Assembly: GCA_013695405.1 (NCBI GenBank) | Contig: JACDAO010000149.1 | Span: forward strand, 1 to 8,535 | DNA from: Acidobacteriota bacterium | GTDB lineage: Bacteria; Acidobacteriota; Vicinamibacteria; Vicinamibacterales; Vicinamibacteraceae | Length of the DNA stretch: 8,535 bases | Direction: 5' to 3' | Shown here: positions 1-8,535 of the stretch, in pieces | How the letters are laid out: each line of letters starts with the position of its first letter | How positions within the stretch are numbered: position 1 is the first letter of the stretch | Translations under genes and position numbers: made by a program | Notes under the pieces: model-generated | Seen by the model: only the letters and a program-made list of their open reading frames with translations | Database searches by the model: none | Told to the model about the DNA's origin: nothing

Positions 1-28
1 GGCGCCGCCAGCACCAGCTGGCGACGCC
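1..28 (-). terminator. Strong hairpin just downstream of metY, candidate terminator
   Basis: Bases 6-12 (CGCCAGC) pair perfectly with 17-23 (GCTGGCG) around a 4-nt loop. After one C/A mismatch (5 and 24) the stem continues with 1-4 pairing with 25-28, giving 11 pairs in all. It lies 24 bp past the metY stop, where a terminator would be expected. Any T-tract on the metY transcript would fall left of position 1, outside the window, so rho-independent termination cannot be confirmed. The structure could also serve a convergent gene to the left. Nothing else is visible in bases 1-52. Confidence 0.45.
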
Positions 29-52
29 CGGACGACATTGCCAAGCGACAGG

Positions 53-4376
<4,324 letters not shown>

Positions 4377-4409
4377 CTGCGGCGAGCTGGTGCTGATGGG
4401 TGCCGAGAG

Positions 4410-4427
4410 TCGCGCGCAGCGGCGCGA
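4410..4427. other. Short hairpin between the glucosidase and nucleotidyltransferase genes
   Basis: TCGCGC (4410-4415) pairs with GCGCGA (4422-4427) around a 6-nt loop, 34 bp after the glucosidase stop. No T-tract follows, so it is a weak candidate for partial termination or an mRNA-stabilising 3' end within the operon. Confidence 0.25.
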
Positions 4428-4455
4428 GTCCTCGGGCCTGCGCGGGGCGGCGGTT

Positions 4456-4469
4456 GTGGTGTACAACAC
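4456..4469. promoter_or_regulatory. Near-perfect palindrome centred on TGTACA, candidate operator
   Basis: GTGGTGTACAACAC pairs in six of seven symmetric positions and abuts the GGAGG Shine-Dalgarno sequence (4470-4474) of the next gene. A dimeric regulator bound here, or an RNA fold, could affect expression of the nucleotidyltransferase independently of the glucosidase. No recognised regulator family is assigned. Confidence 0.3.
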
Positions 4470-4474
4470 GGAGG

Positions 4475-5401
4475 ATGCGTGACCGCTCGGTGACCCCTGC
4501 ACTCCTCGTGCTCGCTGCCGGCATGGGCAGCCGCTACGGCGGGCTCAAACAGCTCGATTCGATGGGCCCGCACGGCGAGACCGTGATGGACTACGCCATC
4601 TTCGATGCGTTGCGCGCCGGCTTCGGTCGGGTCGTGTTCGTGATCCGTCGTGACTTCGAGGCGCCGTTCCGGCAACTGGTGCTGTCGCGGTACGAGGGTC
4701 GCGTTCCAGTAAGTTATTGCTTCCAGGACATGGAGGTCCTGCCGGGCGGCTTCACCGTGCCGCCGGGCCGGACCAAGCCGTGGGGCACGTCGCACGCGAT
4801 TCTGGCGGCGCGCGAGGTGCTGCAGGAGCCGTTCGCGGCGATCAACGCCGATGATTTCTACGGCCAGGACTCGTATCGCGTCCTGCACGCCTTCCTCGCC
4901 GATCCGGCGCGGCAGCAGGCACCGGACATCTACGCAATGGTCGGCTTCACGCTGCGGCACACGCTGTCGGCGCATGGCACGGTGGCGCGAGGCGTGTGCA
5001 TGACCGACGGCCAGGGCCACTTGCGGTCGGTGCGCGAGCTCACCAAGCTGGCGCCGGTCGGCGATCGCGTGGTCAACCAGGATGGCACCGAGCCGCCCGA
5101 GCAACTCACCGGCGACGAGCCGGTGTCGCTCAACATGTGGGGCTTCACGCCGACCATCTTCGCGCAGATCGAGACGGTCTTCACCGAATTCCTGGCACGC
5201 GAAGGCCAGAACCTGACTTCGGAGTGCTACATCCCGTCGGTGGTCGACGCGCTGGTGTCTCGCGGCCTGTGCAAGGTCGAGGTGCTGCCGACCACCAGTC
5301 GCTGGTTCGGCGTCACCTATCGCGAGGACAAACCGGCGGTGGTGCAGTCGATGGCGGAACTCGCCTCAACTGGAGCGTACCCGGCCCCGCTGTTCGGCTG
5401 A
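4475..5401 (+). CDS. Sugar-nucleotidyltransferase-like protein (NTP_transferase fold)
   Basis: This is a 308-residue cytosolic Rossmann-like nucleotidyltransferase. The family transfers NMP from an NTP to a sugar phosphate or related acceptor; the acceptor is not readable here. The signature LVLAAGMGSRYGGLKQ (11-26) holds the nucleotide-binding loop and the conserved Lys25. KPWGTSHA (101-108) and INADDFYG (123-130) supply the base/sugar contacts and the metal-binding Asp126/Asp127, with a substrate-binding region after that (SLNMWGFTP). Length matches the roughly 300-residue stand-alone group and there is no left-handed beta-helix acyltransferase tail. The start is ambiguous: GGAGG at 4470-4474 touches the ATG at 4475 with no spacing, while the in-frame GTG at 4490 starts closer to the usual family N-terminus but lies 15 nt from the SD. 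It follows the glucosidase by 98 bp and precedes the oxidoreductase by 36 bp, so co-transcription is likely. Confidence 0.85.
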   Translation: MRDRSVTPALLVLAAGMGSRYGGLKQLDSMGPHGETVMDYAIFDALRAGFGRVVFVIRRDFEAPFRQLVLSRYEGRVPVSYCFQDMEVLPGGFTVPPGRTKPWGTSHAILAAREVLQEPFAAINADDFYGQDSYRVLHAFLADPARQQAPDIYAMVGFTLRHTLSAHGTVARGVCMTDGQGHLRSVRELTKLAPVGDRVVNQDGTEPPEQLTGDEPVSLNMWGFTPTIFAQIETVFTEFLAREGQNLTSECYIPSVVDALVSRGLCKVEVLPTTSRWFGVTYREDKPAVVQSMAELASTGAYPAPLFG

Positions 5402-5424
5402 TCGCGGCGCTCACCGCCCACTTT

Positions 5425-5431
5425 GGAAGGA
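5425..5431 (+). promoter_or_regulatory. Ribosome binding site of the oxidoreductase gene
   Basis: GGAAGGA is followed by 6 nt and then the ATG at 5438. It decides this start over an in-frame TTG at 5423, which would lie upstream of the site. Confidence 0.75.
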
Positions 5432-5437
5432 ACGTTG

Positions 5438-6073
5438 ATGAATATCGGTGTGATCGGCGCAGGGAAGATCGGCGGCCTGGTTGGTCGCCTGCTCGTGCAG
5501 GCGGGCCACCCGGTGATGTTCTCGTCCCGACATCCGGAGTCGCTGCAGGCGATGGTCACCAGCGCCGGGCCGGGCGCCCAGCTCGGCACGCCGGAAGAAG
5601 CCGCCGCGTTTGGTGAAGTGGTGCTGATCTCGGTGCCGTTCAACGCCCTGCAGGAACTCGGTCGCACGCTGGCCGCTGCTCTGGCGGGCAAGGTCGTGCT
5701 CGACACCGGCAACCCTTACCCCGACCGCGATGGCGAGATGGCTCGCGAGGTGGTCGCCTCGGGCCGCGGCACCGGGCCGTTCGTTGCCGAGGCCCTGCCT
5801 GGCGCTCGCGTCGTCCGCGCCTTCAATACGGTGCGGCACGACGTGCTCGGCGACGAGGCCCACCGCAGTCCGCCGCGAGTCGGCATCCCACTGGCCTCCG
5901 ACGACGCCGAGGCGCTCGAGGTAGCCAGCCGCCTGGTCCGGGACGCCGGCTTCGAGCCGGTGGTGGTCGGTCCGCTGTCGTCGTCGGTCCGCTTCGACGT
6001 CGGCGCGGCGGTGTACAACACCGGCATGTCCGGCCCCGAGTTGCGGCAGGCGCTCGATCTGCCCGACGCCTGA
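5438..6073 (+). CDS. NADPH-dependent F420 reductase-like NAD(P)-binding oxidoreductase
   Basis: This is a 211-residue single-domain Rossmann protein of the F420_oxidored type (PF03807), related to the archaeal F420-dependent NADP reductase and to the oxidoreductase domain of STEAP proteins. The dinucleotide loop IGAGKIGG lies at residues 6-13. SSRH at 29-32, with R31, suits the 2'-phosphate of NADP(H). The LISVPFNAL, VLDTGNPYP and RAFNTV segments are the family's conserved nucleotide and substrate-side blocks. In bacteria such proteins often have unknown acceptors, so F420 use is not implied. It is cytosolic with no membrane segment. The gene closes the three-gene plus-strand cluster. Its last codons and stop run into the heptamer array: the TGA stop lies within the first GCCTGAT copy and the preceding codons contain a diverged copy, so repeat growth may have shaped the C-terminus. 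Confidence 0.85.
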   Translation: MNIGVIGAGKIGGLVGRLLVQAGHPVMFSSRHPESLQAMVTSAGPGAQLGTPEEAAAFGEVVLISVPFNALQELGRTLAAALAGKVVLDTGNPYPDRDGEMAREVVASGRGTGPFVAEALPGARVVRAFNTVRHDVLGDEAHRSPPRVGIPLASDDAEALEVASRLVRDAGFEPVVVGPLSSSVRFDVGAAVYNTGMSGPELRQALDLPDA

Positions 6074-6109
6074 TGCCTGATGCCTGATGCCTGATGCCTG
6101 ATGCCTGAT
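6068..6109. repeat. Six perfect tandem copies of the heptamer GCCTGAT
   Basis: Copies begin at 6068, 6075, 6082, 6089, 6096 and 6103 without a mismatch. A diverged copy, GCCCGAC (6061-6067), precedes them inside the coding region. The array fills nearly all of the gap between the stop at 6071-6073 and the convergent stop at 6116-6118. Because seven is not a multiple of three, successive TGA triplets fall in all three plus-strand frames, making the array an all-frame translational stop. The unit is not self-complementary, so it is not a hairpin terminator. Confidence 0.97.
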
Positions 6110-6110
6110 T

Positions 6111-6127
6111 GCCGGCTACCCGCCGGC
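6111..6127 (-). other. Inverted repeat around the stop of the AlkZ-like gene
   Basis: GCCGGC at 6111-6116 and 6122-6127 form a 6-bp stem with a 5-nt loop that holds part of the TAG stop. There is no T-tract beyond it on the minus strand, where the heptamer array follows. It could weakly pause or stabilise transcripts ending in the convergent gap. Confidence 0.25.
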
Positions 6128-7225
6128 CACCGCGACGGTGCGGGTCCGTGCGTCGGGGTCCGTAAAGGCGATCAGCGCCTCGGCCTCGGCGATCACCGCA
6201 CGCCGGACCGCAGCGCTCATCGACTCGAACATCGTCAGCGTCAGCGCCGCCGCGGTGCGGGTCCGTGCCGCGGCCCAGGTGCCGGCCACCTGTCCATCGA
6301 CCAGCACCGTCGGCAGCACCCGCAGGCCGGGCCTGAAGACGCGCGCCCGGTAGCGCGTCGCGAGCAGCCGTTCGTCGGCGCGAGCGATCAGGACGCTGTC
6401 CCACTCCGGCAGCAGACGCACCGGCGCCGGCACGTCGGCCCCCGGGCGGGGGCCATCCGGCACATCGAACAACTCGGCCCGGGTCGGACCGGCGAGGACG
6501 GTCAGCGTCGGCCTCAATCTGGCGAACACGGGCGCCAGACCGCCCAGCCCGAGCCAGGCCTGCGCGTCGACGACGCTGGCCGGACCGTAAGCAGCGAGGT
6601 ACCGCACGATCAGGGCGTCTGGCGTCGGGTCCGGGCGAAACGCTGCGCCCAGCCTGGCGTCGGCGCGCACGAAGGTCGCCTTGGCCGGGTAGGCCCAGGG
6701 CGACTGATCAGGCTCCTGCAACAGCGGCACTCGCAGCCGCGACGCGTAAGCAAGCGCCCTGATGTCCTGACCCGGGTAGCGCGATTCCAGGTGCACACGC
6801 AAGGCATCGAAGGTGTGGGGCGTGGCGAAGAATGCTCGCGCATCGGCGAGTGCCGCGTCGAGCGAGGCGGCGGCCAGCCGGTCGCCGAGGATCGCGGTGA
6901 TGCCCTGCTCGAATGACGTCACCAGCGTGGCGCGATACTCCAGCAGGTCGGTGGCCCGCATCAAGTGCAGGGTCGAGCGCATCGCGGTAGCGCGCACCAG
7001 CGCCGCGGTGCGACAGGCGGCGGCGAGTTCGTCGCGGTCGAAATTGGCCAGCCGCGACCAGAGCGCGACGAAAGCCGGGCGCGGCATCTGCATCTGGAGG
7101 CCGAGCAACCGGCCGACGGCGTCGACCACCGTCCAGGGCTGCCGTGCGAGTAGCCCCTGACGCGCCAGCGTCGCGCGGTTGAGATCGCGCACGGTCTGGC
7201 GCGACAGCGAGCCGGGGGGCGTCAC
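6116..7225 (-). CDS. HTH_42 winged-helix protein, predicted AlkZ-like DNA glycosylase
   Basis: This is a 369-residue protein of the HTH_42 (PF06224, COG3214) superfamily, long annotated as a winged-helix DNA-binding protein. Characterised members (AlkZ, and YcaQ/AlkX of E. coli) are DNA glycosylases that excise alkylated bases and unhook interstrand crosslinks. The AlkZ-type catalytic signature Q-x-Q is present as Q44-M45-Q46 in LLGLQMQMP; the YcaQ branch has Q-x-D instead. VRATAMRSTLHLM (about 80-92) is another typical family block, followed by winged-helix repeats and a conserved LLPEWDSVLIAR segment near 260. The GTG start at 7225 overlaps the yvcK TGA as GTGA, so translation is probably coupled. 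The frame stays open another 183 codons upstream, but that part is antiframe to yvcK and not a family match. No signal peptide is seen. Substrate lesions are unknown, and the activity is inferred from the motif. Confidence 0.88.
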   Translation of the reverse strand: MTPPGSLSRQTVRDLNRATLARQGLLARQPWTVVDAVGRLLGLQMQMPRPAFVALWSRLANFDRDELAAACRTAALVRATAMRSTLHLMRATDLLEYRATLVTSFEQGITAILGDRLAAASLDAALADARAFFATPHTFDALRVHLESRYPGQDIRALAYASRLRVPLLQEPDQSPWAYPAKATFVRADARLGAAFRPDPTPDALIVRYLAAYGPASVVDAQAWLGLGGLAPVFARLRPTLTVLAGPTRAELFDVPDGPRPGADVPAPVRLLPEWDSVLIARADERLLATRYRARVFRPGLRVLPTVLVDGQVAGTWAAARTRTAAALTLTMFESMSAAVRRAVIAEAEALIAFTDPDARTRTVAVAGG

Positions 7226-8184
7226 AGCAGCCGGCGCGCCAGCACGCCCCAGGTGGCATAGGCCAGTCGGCGGCGGTTGTGGCGGGCGATCGCGCCACTC
7301 CAGAACGGCCCCTGCACCAGTTCGGTGCCTGACGGGATGTCGCCGAGCGGCAGCGGGCGTTTGTGCTCGGCCGCGTACCGCTCCAGAACCACCGGCGACG
7401 GGCGCGAGTCGTTGAACAACACCGTGTCGACCGGTCGGCCGATTGCCTCGCCAATGCGCCGCACCGCTTCGCCCGCGGTGAAGTCGTCCATGCCGCGGCC
7501 CTCGGTCAGCAGGTTGGCGACCAGCACCACCGGCCCGCGCACGTCGGCCAGCGCCTCGCGGACGCCACGCACCAGCAGCGGCGGCATCAGGCTGGTGTAG
7601 AAGCTGCCCGGCCCGATGATCACCGCGTCGGCGCGGCTGAGGGCGTCGGATGCGGCTGGATGGATGGTGACCGGCGGCGACAGCCAGATCCGGCGGACCA
7701 GGCGACCTTCGGCCTGTCCGGCGTCGACTTCGACTTCGCCGCTGGTGGTGGTGCCGTCGGTGTATTCGGCACACAGGCTCGCGCGTTCGGTGCTGATCGG
7801 CCAGACGAAGCCGCGACAGCCGAGCACCGCGCGCAAGCCGTCGACCGCCGCCTGGAAGTCGCCGCTGAACTGCTCCATCATCGACAGCAGCAGGTTGCCG
7901 CCGGTGTGGCCGCCGAGCCGCCGATGTTCGAGGGTCGGCAGCCGCGTCAGCAACACCCGGCGCGCCTCACCCTCGTCACGGGCCAACGCCAGGGCGCACT
8001 TGAGGACGTCACCCGGCGGCAGCACGCCGAGTTCGTCGCGCAGGACACCGGAACTGCCGCCGCTGTCGAACATGGTGACAATGGCGTGCAGCTGCAGCCA
8101 CGGATTGGCCTTCAGCCCGCCGAGCAGGCTCGGCAACCCCGTCCCGCCTCCCAGACATCCCACGTGCAGTTCGCGCAGCCGCAT
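7222..8184 (-). CDS. yvcK: YvcK/CofD-family protein (gluconeogenesis factor-like, UPF0052)
   Basis: This is a 320-residue cytosolic protein of PF01933. It has the YvcK nucleotide-sugar-binding Rossmann motif LGGGTGL (11-17), the SGGSSG..R.ELG..PPGD segment near 40-60, a GHTGGNLLL block, IIGPGSFYTSLMP, and a C-terminal half typical of the family in length. YvcK of Bacillus binds UDP-sugars and is needed for growth on gluconeogenic carbon sources and for normal cell-wall synthesis; E. coli YbhK is a homologue. CofD, the related F420-biosynthesis transferase, has different N-terminal motifs, so YvcK is the better label. An unusual point is MFDSGGSSG where common YvcK proteins have a DDGGSSG motif, suggesting a divergent subgroup. 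Start ATG 8184 fits the family N-terminus, but the nearest purine-rich stretch is about 12 nt upstream, so initiation may be leaderless. It is coupled to the downstream AlkZ-like gene by a 4-bp overlap. Confidence 0.87.
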   Translation of the reverse strand: MRLRELHVGCLGGGTGLPSLLGGLKANPWLQLHAIVTMFDSGGSSGVLRDELGVLPPGDVLKCALALARDEGEARRVLLTRLPTLEHRRLGGHTGGNLLLSMMEQFSGDFQAAVDGLRAVLGCRGFVWPISTERASLCAEYTDGTTTSGEVEVDAGQAEGRLVRRIWLSPPVTIHPAASDALSRADAVIIGPGSFYTSLMPPLLVRGVREALADVRGPVVLVANLLTEGRGMDDFTAGEAVRRIGEAIGRPVDTVLFNDSRPSPVVLERYAAEHKRPLPLGDIPSGTELVQGPFWSGAIARHNRRRLAYATWGVLARRLL

Positions 8185-8192
8185 GACCGGCG

Positions 8193-8221
8193 ATTGTCCC
8201 CCGTGCGGGCGCCCCGGGCAA
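8193..8221 (-). promoter_or_regulatory. Candidate yvcK promoter, possibly leaderless
   Basis: On the minus strand TTGCCC (8216-8221) and GACAAT (8193-8198, 4 of 6 matches to TATAAT) are separated by 17 bp. The start of transcription would fall 2-3 nt before the ATG at 8184, implying a leaderless or near-leaderless mRNA. This is the same -35 hexamer as in the candidate metY promoter. Confidence 0.38.
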
Positions 8222-8232
8222 CTGCAGCCCGG
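8214..8232. promoter_or_regulatory. Inverted repeat CCGGGC-N7-GCCCGG overlapping the yvcK -35
   Basis: Two perfect 6-bp arms lie at 8214-8219 and 8227-8232 in the 70-bp gap between divergent genes. One arm overlaps the candidate yvcK -35 hexamer. This is a possible operator, but GC-rich arms of this size can arise by chance. Confidence 0.3.
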
Positions 8233-8254
8233 CGGCAGGCGTCCATACCGGAAC

Positions 8255-8535
8255 ATGACGTCGCTCGTCACGCTGCTGCTGGCCGGGCTGTTGTTCCTGG
8301 CCCTGTTGATGGTCGCGGTCTGGCTGCTGTCGGTCCGGCTGCGCAATGCCGGGATCGTCGACGTGGCCTGGTCGGCGGCATTTACGCCGGTCGCGGCCCT
8401 GTACACCTGGCAGGCGGATGGCTGGTGGCCGCGCAACCTGCTGCTGCTGGCGATGGTCGCGCTGTGGAGCCTGCGCCTGGCCACGCACTTGTACGCGCGG
8501 GTGGCGGCCGATCACCCACGCGAAGACTCGCGCTA
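8255..8535 (+). CDS. DUF1295 (steroid 5-alpha-reductase-like) membrane protein, N-terminal fragment
   Basis: The visible 93 codons are cut by the window edge; the family is usually about 260 residues. The N-terminus is very hydrophobic with three likely membrane segments (about residues 4-26, 36-55 and 60-80). RNAGIVDVAWS (about 30-40) and LWSLRLATHLYAR (about 70-82) match the conserved DUF1295 pattern, in which polar residues after the third segment run into a GEDWRY-like motif; here the visible end is HPREDSR. These proteins are integral membrane enzymes related to 3-oxo-5-alpha-steroid 4-dehydrogenases, with lipid substrates that are mostly unknown in bacteria. The ATG at 8255 has only a weak upstream SD (GGAA touching it), so another start is possible. 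It is divergent from yvcK and probably shares the 70-bp regulatory gap. Confidence 0.82.
   Translation, partial: MTSLVTLLLAGLLFLALLMVAVWLLSVRLRNAGIVDVAWSAAFTPVAALYTWQADGWWPRNLLLLAMVALWSLRLATHLYARVAADHPREDSR

Noticed and set aside
6068..6109. CRISPR array or rho-independent terminator
   Set aside because: The 7-bp units have no spacers and are not self-complementary, and there is no T-tract.
7226..7774. Upstream extension of the AlkZ-like frame into yvcK
   Set aside because: It overlaps yvcK in another frame and lacks family similarity; the GTG at 7225 in the GTGA overlap is the natural start.

Overview
The window is GC-rich bacterial chromosomal DNA carrying seven protein genes. Six are complete and one runs off the right edge. 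I see no rRNA, tRNA, transposase, integrase or CRISPR array. The gene set looks like housekeeping and accessory metabolism of a high-GC bacterium that makes methionine by direct sulfhydrylation. I cannot fix the phylum from the sequence; something like Acidobacteriota or a high-GC proteobacterium would fit, and this is a low-confidence inference.

Layout. (1) 53-1372, minus strand: metY, O-acetylhomoserine sulfhydrylase, with a strong hairpin just past its stop at the window edge. (2) 1373-1679: a 307-bp divergent intergenic region with a candidate metY promoter, a hairpin-rich metY leader, a 9-bp tandem duplication and a degenerate heptamer array. (3) 1680-6073, plus strand: three co-directional genes with gaps of 98 and 36 bp. 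They encode a GH63-type glucosidase-like protein, a sugar-nucleotidyltransferase-like protein, and a small Rossmann oxidoreductase of the F420-NADP-reductase-like family. (4) 6068-6109: six perfect tandem copies of the heptamer GCCTGAT, which supply the stop codon of the oxidoreductase and fill the gap to the convergent gene. (5) 6116-8184, minus strand: a translationally coupled pair, a yvcK/CofD-family gene followed by an HTH_42 protein with the Q-x-Q motif of AlkZ-type DNA glycosylases; their ends overlap by GTGA. (6) 8255 to the right edge, plus strand: the start of a DUF1295 (steroid 5-alpha-reductase-like) membrane protein, divergent from yvcK across 70 bp.

How the genes may work together. 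MetY stands alone in sulfur assimilation. The glucosidase and the nucleotidyltransferase may form a carbohydrate-handling operon with the oxidoreductase (inference from orientation and spacing). YvcK-family proteins are linked to carbon metabolism and cell-wall homeostasis in other bacteria, and its overlap with a predicted DNA-repair glycosylase is an unexpected pairing.

I did not find an obvious new defence or mobile system. The best candidates for something new are the heptamer repeats seen exactly at one intergenic site and in degenerate form at another, the yvcK/AlkZ-like coupled pair, and the hairpin-rich metY leader.
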